Shown here: positions 1 through 6,640 of the stretch, piece after piece
Layout of the letters: every line of letters begins with the position of its first letter
Position numbering within the stretch: position 1 is the stretch's first letter
Assembly: GCF_000258515.1 (NCBI RefSeq)
Contig: NZ_AJLF01000002.1
Coordinates: forward strand, 434,001-498,000
Direction: 5' to 3'
DNA from: Thermococcus zilligii AN1
GTDB taxonomy: Archaea > Methanobacteriota_B > Thermococci > Thermococcales > Thermococcaceae
DNA: 64,000 bases
The notes under the pieces: generated by a model
Seen by the model: only the letters and a program-made list of their open reading frames with translations
The model's database searches: none
Told to the model about the DNA's origin: nothing
Program-made: the position numbers and the translations under genes

Positions 1-104
1 GAGCCTTGGGAGAGGGAGTAGAGGCTGACCAGGATAATAAAAAGGAGAAGGAGGATGCCAATGAAAAACTTTCTGGCAACGTACTTCTCGTAGTCCATAG
101 CCAT
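1..104 (-). CDS. FecCD-type ABC transporter permease, N-terminal fragment
   Basis: Only the first 34 codons are inside the window. The reading starts [14 protein letters not shown] and runs into a hydrophobic stretch typical of the first membrane helix of FecCD-family permeases, which import iron chelates, cobalamin and other metal complexes. Its ATG (104-102) overlaps the TGA of the upstream binding-protein gene as TGATG, so the two are translationally coupled. The family call rests mainly on the binding-protein neighbour plus the N-terminal pattern. The substrate is unknown. Confidence 0.7.
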   Translation of the reverse strand, partial: MAMDYEKYVARKFFIGILLLLFIILVSLYSLSQG

Positions 105-1210
105 CACGGTGAGGAGTAGTTAACGGTTCCGTTCGCGAGGTTTATCTTCCCGAAGCCGCCGAACTGCCCGGCCATCCCCCTGTAAACTGGCTTCCCGACG
201 AGGAAAGTGTATATCTCGTCGGCCTTCCTCTCCGGATCAACGTCGCTGAAGCGCTCGGGATAGAGGACCTTCCCGATGTAGTAGGCATCCGCCAGCGCGG
301 TGTCTATGTTGGTGGCGTAGTGGTTGAAGGGGAGTAACCCGTAGACGTTGCCGTTCTTCACAGCATTGAGCGAGCTGTAAAAGTCGGGGTTCTTCCTGTA
401 GTCGTCGAGAACGAGGTTCAGCCCGCCCTCGTCGATGAAGATGTAGTCAGGCTGCCACTCGAGGAGCTTCTCCTTGTCTATGAAGTAGTGCCCTTCGCCG
501 AGTTCGCTGGCGACGTTGTGGGCCCTAACAGCTACGAAGGGAGGATACACCCCCTTGGTGCTCTCTATACCGTGGGAACCCCTGTAGCCTATCCCGCCGA
601 CGTAGGCCCTCTTTGGTTCCACTCCTTCAGTGCGCTTTGAAAGGTCGTCTCGGAGGGATTTGATGAAGTTTATGACTTCCTTCGCCCGCTTTTCCTTTCC
701 GAGTATCTTTCCAGCGAGCTCAAGGGACTTGAAGAGCTCCTCATCTTCGAAGGTTCCAAGGGCACCGTAGCTGAGAACAACCACCGGAATCCCGGTCTTC
801 TCCTGTATATCGTCCGCCGTCTTCACATCGACGTAGGTCATGAATATCACGTCGGGCTTGAGGTTTATCAGGGCCTCCTCGTTTGGAAGTTTCCCGGGCC
901 CGCCGGGGCCTATGCTGGGGAGATCCTTGAGTTCCGGATGGGCCATGATGTAGGGCCTGCCGTAGGAGGAGGACTTCTCGAGGTCTTCAACGCCACACAC
1001 CATATCGCTCGCGTTGAGGTAGACGATGAGCCTCAGCGCACCCGGGCCGGCGGCTACAACCTTAGTGACCTTCGCCGGCACCTCGACCGTTCTCCCCAGG
1101 GAGTCAGTGACGGTCACTGTTTCCTTACCGGGGTCCCCCGTGTTCGTGCTCCCTATGCAACCGCTGGCGAATACTGTCAGAATGAGGAAAAGGCAGAGTA
1201 ACTTTTTCAT
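104..1210 (-). CDS. ABC transporter substrate-binding lipoprotein (metal/cofactor type)
   Basis: 368 aa. The N-terminus is a lipoprotein signal with the lipobox Cys at about residue 18 (FASGCIG), so the protein should be anchored outside the membrane. The rest fits the Peripla_BP_2/TroA-like fold that binds chelated iron, cobalamin or related metal complexes: an early [17 protein letters not shown] strand and an [10 protein letters not shown] segment. A strong GGGAGGTGA ribosome site precedes ATG 1210, and the stop of the upstream FmdE-like gene lies inside that site. The gene is the middle member of fmdE-like / binding protein / permease. The substrate cannot be read from sequence; linkage to NikR and hyp genes makes nickel or a hydrogenase-related cofactor a reasonable guess. 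Confidence 0.82.
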   Translation of the reverse strand: MKKLLCLFLILTVFASGCIGSTNTGDPGKETVTVTDSLGRTVEVPAKVTKVVAAGPGALRLIVYLNASDMVCGVEDLEKSSSYGRPYIMAHPELKDLPSIGPGGPGKLPNEEALINLKPDVIFMTYVDVKTADDIQEKTGIPVVVLSYGALGTFEDEELFKSLELAGKILGKEKRAKEVINFIKSLRDDLSKRTEGVEPKRAYVGGIGYRGSHGIESTKGVYPPFVAVRAHNVASELGEGHYFIDKEKLLEWQPDYIFIDEGGLNLVLDDYRKNPDFYSSLNAVKNGNVYGLLPFNHYATNIDTALADAYYIGKVLYPERFSDVDPERKADEIYTFLVGKPVYRGMAGQFGGFGKINLANGTVNYSSP

Positions 1211-1211
1211 T

Positions 1212-1901
1212 TCACCTCCCCCCGAGTTCGACTATTCCCCTGCCGACAACGCCGAGGTACTTTTCCCCGGCACAGCGGAGGCAGAAGGGCTTTCCGTCAA
1301 TGTAAACGGCCCTCGTCTCCATGACGAGTTCACCGCACTTCGAGCAGCGCACGCTGTTGAATATGGGCGCCTGCTCTATAGGCGGCACTTTAACGCGCTC
1401 GACCTTGAACTCCTCCCTTGGTAAGTGGAGCATTCTGTGCCCTATTTCCTCCCAGAGCTCCCTGAGCTTTGCCCTCTCCTCCGGGGTTCCCCTCCTTTCC
1501 CTGATAACTTTGTTGAAGAGCTCCCTCGCCCCCGGAGGATAGTATTTGGCCAGCTTTTCGGCGTCGGCGTAGACCCTCACCCCCTCCCAGGTAGAGCGCT
1601 TCACGAGCGTCAGGGCTGTCTTTCCGAGGTCAAAGTAAACCAGCGAGTTGTTCCCGAGGGTGCAGCCCGTGGTGACCTGCACGCCATCGGTGAAGCAGCT
1701 GTTAACTTCAACTATGGCCAGGATGCTCTCGTCAACGCTTCCCGAGTAGTCGAGCCTCCCGACGCCGAGTTCTTCCATCGCCAGGAGGGAGGCCCTCACC
1801 CCGAGCGCGAGGTAGGGGCAGACGTGCCCGTGGAACTCCCTCGCGTACTCGAGGATGCCCTCGAGGTCTCTTTCTTCGACGAGCCTGTTAAGGGTGGGCA
1901 T
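1212..1901 (-). CDS. FmdE-family protein with C-terminal zinc ribbon
   Basis: 229 aa from ATG 1901 (a GGTGATACC ribosome site decides this start over GTG 1916). It carries the FmdE/FwdE domain hallmarks: [11 protein letters not shown] at about residues 25-35 and a second conserved block [17 protein letters not shown] around residue 72-88. A zinc ribbon follows near the C-terminus (CSKCGE ... CLRC). FmdE was named from formylmethanofuran dehydrogenase operons, but homologues occur in non-methanogens such as Thermococcales and their biochemical role is not settled. It starts an operon with an ABC metal/cofactor importer, and a full SurR consensus lies upstream. I infer a role in metal handling or trafficking linked to hydrogen metabolism; this is not proven. 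Confidence 0.8.
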   Translation of the reverse strand: MPTLNRLVEERDLEGILEYAREFHGHVCPYLALGVRASLLAMEELGVGRLDYSGSVDESILAIVEVNSCFTDGVQVTTGCTLGNNSLVYFDLGKTALTLVKRSTWEGVRVYADAEKLAKYYPPGARELFNKVIRERRGTPEERAKLRELWEEIGHRMLHLPREEFKVERVKVPPIEQAPIFNSVRCSKCGELVMETRAVYIDGKPFCLRCAGEKYLGVVGRGIVELGGR

Positions 1902-1963
1902 GGTATCACCGACCACAGAAAAAGTAGCACGATTTTTAACAATTTTCTAATCCTGGTGTTATT

Positions 1964-1980
1964 AACCGGAGGTTGCAAAC
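1964..1980 (-). promoter_or_regulatory. SurR-consensus operator upstream of the fmdE-like operon
   Basis: Read on the minus strand the bases are GTT TGC AAC CTCCG GTT, an exact fit to the SurR consensus GTTn3AACn5GTT described for Pyrococcus. It lies about 30 bp upstream of an AT-rich TATA-like stretch (around 1929-1950) and 63 bp before the fmdE-like ATG. This is the upstream placement expected for activation. SurR binding here is inferred from motif match only. Confidence 0.6.
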
Positions 1981-2015
1981 CTCTAAAGAACCCAAAAACA
2001 GAGTGCCCCTGGAGC

Positions 2016-2432
2016 CTAAACCAGCTCCTTCCCTGTTCCGGTCATGACGAGTTTCCCGTGCTTTACCCCCTTCAGGCTCAACAGCCTGTCGGCTATCTCC
2101 TTTATCCTGCCCGCCTTCCCCTTGACGATAACGACCTCAAGGCAGTTGTGCTCGTCCATGTGGACGTGGATGCTCGAGATTATCTCCTCGAGGTAGTCGT
2201 GCTGCAAATCGAGGAGCTCCCTCACAACGTCGGCCTCGTCATGGTTGTAGAGCATCGTTATAGTCCCGGCCACCTCAGCGTCGCCCTGCTCCCACTCGTG
2301 CCTGACTATGAAGTCGCGCATCATATCGCGTATGGCCTCGCTCCTGTTGACGTAGCCCTTCTCCCCGATGATCCTGTCGAACTTCTCAAGGAGCTCCTCG
2401 GGAACCGAAACGCCAAAGCGAACGACGCCCAT
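2016..2432 (-). CDS. nikR: Nickel-responsive transcriptional regulator NikR
   Basis: 138 aa, the usual NikR length, from ATG 2432 with a GGGGGTGATGTC ribosome site; longer in-frame extension is rejected because it removes the family N-terminus. Residues 1-45 form a ribbon-helix-helix DNA-binding domain ([17 protein letters not shown]). The rest is an ACT-like nickel-binding domain with the expected ligands: His78, His89, His91 (HVH) and Cys97. It should repress nickel uptake or hydrogenase-linked genes when nickel is sufficient. It is divergent from hypA with 70 bp between the starts, so it may control hypAB and itself. The downstream fmdE-like gene has its own promoter. Confidence 0.95.
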   Translation of the reverse strand: MGVVRFGVSVPEELLEKFDRIIGEKGYVNRSEAIRDMMRDFIVRHEWEQGDAEVAGTITMLYNHDEADVVRELLDLQHDYLEEIISSIHVHMDEHNCLEVVIVKGKAGRIKEIADRLLSLKGVKHGKLVMTGTGKELV

Positions 2433-2448
2433 GACATCACCCCCATCA

Positions 2449-2474
2449 GTTCGGAACTTAACCTTTTTTAAGGT
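2449..2474. promoter_or_regulatory. nikR-hypA divergent promoter with SurR-like core and inverted repeat
   Basis: GTT CGG AAC (2449-2457) is the SurR core GTTn3AAC; the third element five bases later is CTT instead of GTT. Directly after it, ACCTT-TTTT-AAGGT (2461-2474) is a perfect 5-bp inverted repeat that overlaps the likely hypA TATA box (TTTTTTAA, about 26 bp before the ribosome site region). The repeat is a possible NikR or other repressor site. Both assignments are inference. Confidence 0.4.
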
Positions 2475-2502
2475 ATCACCTCCAATGCCCGGTGGTGATG
2501 GC

Positions 2503-2922
2503 ATGCACGAGTGGGCCTTGGCGGATGCCATAGTCAGGACTGTCCTCGATTACGCCAACAGGGAGGGGGCGGAGCGCGTTAAGGCTGTAAAGGTGGTCCT
2601 CGGCGAACTGCAGGACGTTGCGGAGGACATAGTGAAGTTCGCCATGGAACAGCTTTTTGCTGGAACAATAGCTGAAGGCGCGGAGATAATCTTTGAGGAG
2701 GAGGAAGCGGCTTTCAGGTGCAGGAACTGTGGCCATGAGTGGAAGCTCGGTGAAGTGAAGGACAAGTTTGACGAGCGCATCAGGGAGGACATCCACTTCA
2801 TCCCAGAGGTGGTGCACGCCTTTATGGCCTGTCCGAGGTGCGGGAGCCACGACTTTGAAGTTGTTCGGGGCAGGGGCGTTTACGTCGCTGGGATAAAGAT
2901 CGAGAAGGGGGGAAAAGCATGA
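2503..2922 (+). CDS. hypA: Hydrogenase nickel incorporation protein HypA
   Basis: 139 aa beginning MHEWALAD; the His at position 2 is the known nickel ligand of HypA, which fixes the start at ATG 2503 (GGTGGTGATGGC upstream). Two CxxC pairs (CRNC and CPRC) form the structural zinc site; between them is a longer insertion than in bacterial HypA, as in other Thermococcales. HypA delivers Ni to the large subunit of [NiFe]-hydrogenase together with HypB. The stop overlaps the hypB start (ATGA), indicating one transcript. Confidence 0.96.
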   Translation: MHEWALADAIVRTVLDYANREGAERVKAVKVVLGELQDVAEDIVKFAMEQLFAGTIAEGAEIIFEEEEAAFRCRNCGHEWKLGEVKDKFDERIREDIHFIPEVVHAFMACPRCGSHDFEVVRGRGVYVAGIKIEKGGKA

Positions 2923-3644
2923 TTGACCCGCGCGGGATAGCCATAAGCGCGAGGCTTGAGAACGTCAGGAGGATCATCCCGGTCGTCAGCGGGAAGGGAG
3001 GCGTCGGAAAGTCGCTGGTTTCCACAACTCTGGCTTTAGCTTTGGCCGAAAAAGGCTATAAAGTCGGCCTCCTTGACTTGGATTTCCACGGGGCGAGCGA
3101 CCACGTCATCCTCGGCTTCGAGCCGGGGGAGTTTCCGGAGGAGGACAAGGGCGTTGTTCCGCACACGGTCCACGGAATCAAGTTCATGACGATAGCCTAC
3201 TACACCGAGGACAGGCCGACGCCGCTCCGCGGGAAGGAGATAAGCGATGCCCTGATCGAGCTCCTGACGATAACCCGCTGGGATGAACTCGACTACCTCG
3301 TCATTGACATGCCCCCGGGTTTGGGCGACCAGCTCCTCGATGTGCTCCGCTTCCTGAAGAGGGGTGAGTTCCTGATCGTGGCAACGCCCTCAAAGCTCTC
3401 CATCAGCGTCGTCAGAAAGCTCGTCCAGCTCCTCCTCGAGGAGGGGCACAGGGTCCTCGGAATGGTGGAAAACATGAAGCTTGACGAGGAAAAGGACGTC
3501 GAGGCCCTGGCAAAGGAGTTCGGAATTCCCTACCTGGCGGGGATACCCTTCTACCCGGACCTCGATGCCAAAATCGGAAACGCTGACAAACTCATGGAGA
3601 GCGAGTTCGCGGAGAGGATAAGGGAGGTAGCCGGAAAGCTCTGA
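2919..3644 (+). CDS. hypB: Mrp/MinD-type ATPase acting as archaeal HypB
   Basis: 241 aa. It has a deviant Walker A (SGKGGVGKS near residue 24-32) and the MinD/Mrp switch DLDFHGASDH and DMPPGLGD, so it is a SIMIBI ATPase and not the classical HypB GTPase with a His-rich tail. In Thermococcus kodakarensis a protein of this kind next to HypA has been characterised as the HypB functional partner, binding HypA and nucleotide during Ni insertion. The ATGA overlap with hypA matches that role. A general Fe-S carrier role (Mrp/NBP35) is the alternative, but the MxxC carrier motif at the C-terminus is absent. Confidence 0.92.
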   Translation: MIDPRGIAISARLENVRRIIPVVSGKGGVGKSLVSTTLALALAEKGYKVGLLDLDFHGASDHVILGFEPGEFPEEDKGVVPHTVHGIKFMTIAYYTEDRPTPLRGKEISDALIELLTITRWDELDYLVIDMPPGLGDQLLDVLRFLKRGEFLIVATPSKLSISVVRKLVQLLLEEGHRVLGMVENMKLDEEKDVEALAKEFGIPYLAGIPFYPDLDAKIGNADKLMESEFAERIREVAGKL

Positions 3645-3770
3645 GCGGAAGGGTTTTCTCCAGCTTTTCAAATTTGTTCGGGGGCCAAGAATGGTGGAAA
3701 ATTGCCGCTGAGGCTATAGAAACGGCAAAGAAAGTTCCGGTTTGCGCCGGATAAGGCCGGGGTGTTTCCA

Positions 3771-4256
3771 ATGAAGGCTCTCGAGGAAATCTTCGAAGGA
3801 AAAAAGCGGATAGTAATCTGCGGCATCGGCAACGAAGTCCGCGGGGATGACGCCTTTGGTGTTTTAGTCGCAGAGAAGCTTAAAGAGCTCCTCAAGGGCT
3901 TGAAAGTCCTCGTTCTGAACTGCGGCGAAGTGCCGGAGAGCTACATGGGAAAAATCATCTCCTTTAAGCCTGATTTAGTCGTCTTTGTGGACGCGGTTGA
4001 CTTTGGGGGGGAGCACGGGGAGCTGATAATCGCCGACCCCGAGGGAACGGTGGGGGAGGCGGTCTCGACTCACAGCCTGCCCCTGAGGTTGCTCGTGAAA
4101 TACCTGAAGGCGCAGACTAAGGCTGATTTCGTCTTAATTGGTTGCCAGCCGGCTTCAACTGGGCTCTTTGAGGAGCCGAGCGAGCTGATAAAAGAACGCG
4201 CTGAGGAGGTAGCAGAGGAGCTCGCGAGGATCCTGGGCGGTGGTGGGTATGATTGA
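3771..4256 (+). CDS. hycI: [NiFe]-hydrogenase maturation endopeptidase (HycI type)
   Basis: 161 aa from ATG 3771 (GGGGTG eight bases upstream; GTG 3762 is less likely). GIGNEVRGDDAFG near residue 17, VVFVDAVD and the STHSLPL block are the HycI/HyaD-type signatures; the Asp residues and the His bind Ni of the precursor large subunit. The enzyme removes the C-terminal peptide of the hydrogenase large subunit after Ni insertion, the last maturation step. It follows hypB after a 126-bp spacer with no clear promoter, so it is probably cotranscribed with hypAB. The substrate hydrogenase is not in this window. Confidence 0.92.
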   Translation: MKALEEIFEGKKRIVICGIGNEVRGDDAFGVLVAEKLKELLKGLKVLVLNCGEVPESYMGKIISFKPDLVVFVDAVDFGGEHGELIIADPEGTVGEAVSTHSLPLRLLVKYLKAQTKADFVLIGCQPASTGLFEEPSELIKERAEEVAEELARILGGGGYD

Positions 4257-4635
4257 ATACGTTTGGCTTGTGGCCGGTATCCTGGGCGTTGTCTTCGCCC
4301 TATTGGACCTGAAAGCCGGGGAGAGCAAGGGGGAGACGCTGAAAGACCTCTTCCTCGGCACGGGCTTCTTGCTGTGGTATCTCCGAAGGGACGTTCTCGG
4401 CTCCGTCTTCATGCTTGCGGCGGCGCTCTTTTACCTGCCCGGGTTCAGGAAGAAATGGATCACGGATGAGAGAACGCAAAAACCTGCAAAGCCCCGAGCG
4501 GAACTCGACGGACTGCTCCAAAGGGGTCACAGAACCCTTTCCCGGACGCCCCTGATTCTTTCCAGGTCCTTCCTCGTGTTCACGTTGAAGAAGCTCTCCC
4601 TCCAATCCGCCGGAAGGCTCTCGATTTCGATGTAG
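4249..4635 (+). CDS. Small membrane protein of unknown function
   Basis: 128 aa starting at ATG 4249, overlapping the hycI stop by 8 bases with a GGTGGTGGGT ribosome site. Residues 1-75 hold two to three hydrophobic segments ([39 protein letters not shown]). The C-terminal 50 residues are polar and run 109 bp antisense into the 3' end of mobA, so that tail looks accidental and the ancestral stop may have been near 4500. I recognise no family. Its position suggests it is translated with hycI. Confidence 0.5.
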   Translation: MIEYVWLVAGILGVVFALLDLKAGESKGETLKDLFLGTGFLLWYLRRDVLGSVFMLAAALFYLPGFRKKWITDERTQKPAKPRAELDGLLQRGHRTLSRTPLILSRSFLVFTLKKLSLQSAGRLSISM

Positions 4636-5114
4636 CAGGCGTCGCTCCCCCTTATTGCCCGATTTAGGGAGTACTGCCCTGCTCTGATCTTCTCCTCCAA
4701 AAGCTCCCTGAACTCCGAAGAATAGGTCGCATGGAGCGGCTCAAGGTAGCCGTTGCCCCATCTCGGAACGCAGACGGGCTTTTTTTCCGAATAAAAGCGC
4801 TCAACTATGAAGTCAACGAACTCCGGAACGAGGAGGGGCATGTCCCCCGCCACGACGAAGGCGTCTCCCCGGGATAGGGCCGTGTAGAGGCCGCCGATGG
4901 GGCCGACGAGGAGCTCATCAACGACGACGTTGCCAAAGGGCCTGAGCTTCTCAGCGTTTTCGGGGGAGGCCACTATAACGATTTCATCTATTGAGTCAGC
5001 TTTTTCGAGCCTCCCAATTGTGTGGAGGATCAGGGGTTTGCCGCTTATCCTGAAGAGGAGCTTGTCCCCGCCGAAGCGCCTCCCAGAGCCCCCTGCCAGA
5101 ACCGCGGCGATCAT
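4527..5114 (-). CDS. mobA: Molybdenum cofactor guanylyltransferase (MobA family)
   Basis: 195 aa. The N-terminus has the nucleotidyltransferase loop [13 protein letters not shown] with the Lys that contacts GTP, followed by [11 protein letters not shown] and the metal-binding VVAGDMPLL. MobA transfers GMP to molybdopterin; in Thermococcales the metal is normally tungsten, so the product is probably a guanylated tungstopterin or the protein is a related MobA-like enzyme. It faces hycI and is divergent from hypC across a 98-bp promoter region that includes a SurR site. Its position amid hyp genes is notable, since hydrogenases do not need pterin. Confidence 0.85.
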   Translation of the reverse strand: MIAAVLAGGSGRRFGGDKLLFRISGKPLILHTIGRLEKADSIDEIVIVASPENAEKLRPFGNVVVDELLVGPIGGLYTALSRGDAFVVAGDMPLLVPEFVDFIVERFYSEKKPVCVPRWGNGYLEPLHATYSSEFRELLEEKIRAGQYSLNRAIRGSDACYIEIESLPADWRESFFNVNTRKDLERIRGVRERVL

Positions 5115-5149
5115 GTCCCGGAGTTGGGTTCGGGGTTTTTAGGTTTGCG

Positions 5150-5180
5150 GTTTCAAACCGTAGGTTTAGAAAATTCTAAA
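5150..5180 (+). promoter_or_regulatory. SurR-consensus operator and palindromic TATA region of hypCD
   Basis: GTT TCA AAC CGTAG GTT (5150-5166) matches GTTn3AACn5GTT exactly. It abuts TTTAGAA-AA-TTCTAAA (5165-5180), a perfect 7-bp inverted repeat that includes the best TATA-like sequence, about 45 bp before the hypC ATG. The site is just upstream of or touching the TATA box, as at promoters SurR activates. Function is inferred. Confidence 0.62.
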
Positions 5181-5212
5181 AATGCCCGTGAGAACTGTCA
5201 GAGGTGAAAAAA

Positions 5213-5437
5213 ATGTGCTTAGCCGTCCCGGGAAGGATCATCGAGATCGAAGGAAAAACCGCCATCGTTGATTTCGGGGGCGTTAAGAGGGAGGTGAGGC
5301 TCGACCTCCTCCCTGAGGCCAAGGTTGGCGATTACGTGATAGTCCACACGGGCTTTGCCATAGAGAGGCTCGACGAAAAGAGGGCACTTGAGATACTCGA
5401 GGCCTGGGCAGAGGTCGAGAGGGCCCTGGGGGGCTGA
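5213..5437 (+). CDS. hypC: Hydrogenase assembly chaperone HypC
   Basis: 74 aa. The start at ATG 5213 is fixed by MCLAVPG: after Met removal Cys2 becomes the N-terminal residue that holds the Fe(CN)2CO precursor with HypD. AGAGGTGAAAA is the ribosome site; an ATG nine bases upstream is rejected. The family beta-barrel pattern DFGGVKREVRLDLLP and GDYVIVHTGFAIERLD is present. hypD begins two bases after the stop. Confidence 0.96.
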   Translation: MCLAVPGRIIEIEGKTAIVDFGGVKREVRLDLLPEAKVGDYVIVHTGFAIERLDEKRALEILEAWAEVERALGG

Positions 5438-5439
5438 CC

Positions 5440-6549
5440 ATGGAGCCGCTCGGTGCACTTAAGGACAGGGAATTCGCCCGGAGGGTCGTGAAGCAGATAC
5501 ACGGGGAGGCGAGGGGACTGGGAGAGGTTCGCTTCATGCACGTCTGTGGCACCCACGAGGACACGGTAACGCGCTCCGGGATACGCTCCCTTCTCCCTGA
5601 AAACGTCAAAATCGTCAGCGGGCCCGGCTGTCCGGTCTGCATAACCCCCGTGGAGGATATAGTCAAGATGCGCGAGATCATGAAGGAGGCCTACGCCGAA
5701 GGGGACAGGATGATCCTCACGACCTTTGGGGACATGTACAGGATCCCTACCCCCCTTGGAAGCTTCGCCGATCTGAAGGGCGAGGGCTACGACGTGAGGA
5801 TAGTTTACTCCATCTTCGACGCCTACAAAATAGCTAAGGAGAACCCGGACAGGACTGTTGTTCACTTCAGCCCCGGCTTCGAGACAACAGCCGCCCCGGC
5901 CGCCGGGATGCTCAACGCCGTCGTGGAAGAAAAACTGGAGAACTTCAGGATTTACTCGGTTCATCGCCTAACGCCGCCGGCGGTTGAGGCCCTTGTAAAG
6001 CAGGGCACCAGGTTCCACGGTCTCATAGATCCTGGCCACGTCTCGACGATAATCGGCGTTAAGGGCTGGGAGTACCTCACCACGGACTACGGCATACCTC
6101 AGGTCATAGCGGGTTTCGAGCCCGTTGACGTTCTGATTGGAATCCTCATGCTCATCAGGATGGTCAAAAGCGGGGAGGTAAAGATACTCAACGAGTACAC
6201 GCGTGCCGTTAAGTACGAGGGCAACGTTACAGCCCAGAGGCTCATGGAGAAGTTCTTCGAGGTCAGAGATGCGAAGTGGCGCGCCCTCGGGGTTATTCCG
6301 GAGAGCGGGCTTGAGCTGAAGGGGGAGTGGAGGGAGCTCGAGATAAGAACCTACTATAACCCAGAAGTCCCCAGGCTCCCGGACCTTGAAAAGGGCTGTC
6401 TCTGCGGGGCGGTGCTGAGGGGTTTAGCGATGCCGACGGACTGCCCGCACTTCGGAAAGGCCTGCACGCCGAGGAGCCCCGTTGGCCCGTGCATGGTGTC
6501 CTACGAGGGGACATGTCAGATATTCTACAAGTACGGCGTCTTGTTCTGA
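5440..6549 (+). CDS. hypD: Hydrogenase formation protein HypD
   Basis: 369 aa, full length. It contains the HypD signatures in order: HVCGTHE, SGPGCPVCITP, FGDMYRIP, FSPGFETTAAP and RFHGLIDPGHVSTI. The C-terminal cysteine cluster (CLCG ... DCPHF ... CTP ... GPCMVSYEGTCQI) should bind the [4Fe-4S] cluster. HypD with HypC is the scaffold on which iron receives CN from HypE/HypF and CO. It is cotranscribed with hypC and predicted to be under the SurR site at 5150. Confidence 0.97.
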   Translation: MEPLGALKDREFARRVVKQIHGEARGLGEVRFMHVCGTHEDTVTRSGIRSLLPENVKIVSGPGCPVCITPVEDIVKMREIMKEAYAEGDRMILTTFGDMYRIPTPLGSFADLKGEGYDVRIVYSIFDAYKIAKENPDRTVVHFSPGFETTAAPAAGMLNAVVEEKLENFRIYSVHRLTPPAVEALVKQGTRFHGLIDPGHVSTIIGVKGWEYLTTDYGIPQVIAGFEPVDVLIGILMLIRMVKSGEVKILNEYTRAVKYEGNVTAQRLMEKFFEVRDAKWRALGVIPESGLELKGEWRELEIRTYYNPEVPRLPDLEKGCLCGAVLRGLAMPTDCPHFGKACTPRSPVGPCMVSYEGTCQIFYKYGVLF

Positions 6550-6575
6550 CACCGGAGGTTAAAAACTCCCCAATC

Positions 6576-6592
6576 GTTTTCAACTTTTGGTT
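6576..6592 (+). promoter_or_regulatory. SurR-consensus operator upstream of hypF
   Basis: GTT TTC AAC TTTTG GTT is an exact GTTn3AACn5GTT. It lies directly upstream of a BRE/TATA candidate (GGAAACCTATAAAG, 6595-6608) and 49 bp before the hypF ATG. That is the order expected for SurR-dependent activation of hydrogenase-related genes when sulfur is absent. Binding is inferred from the match and from the published link of SurR to hydrogenase genes. Confidence 0.65.
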
Positions 6593-6640
6593 TTGGAAAC
6601 CTATAAAGCCTTCGATTGCAAAGGAAGGACTGGTGGGAGG

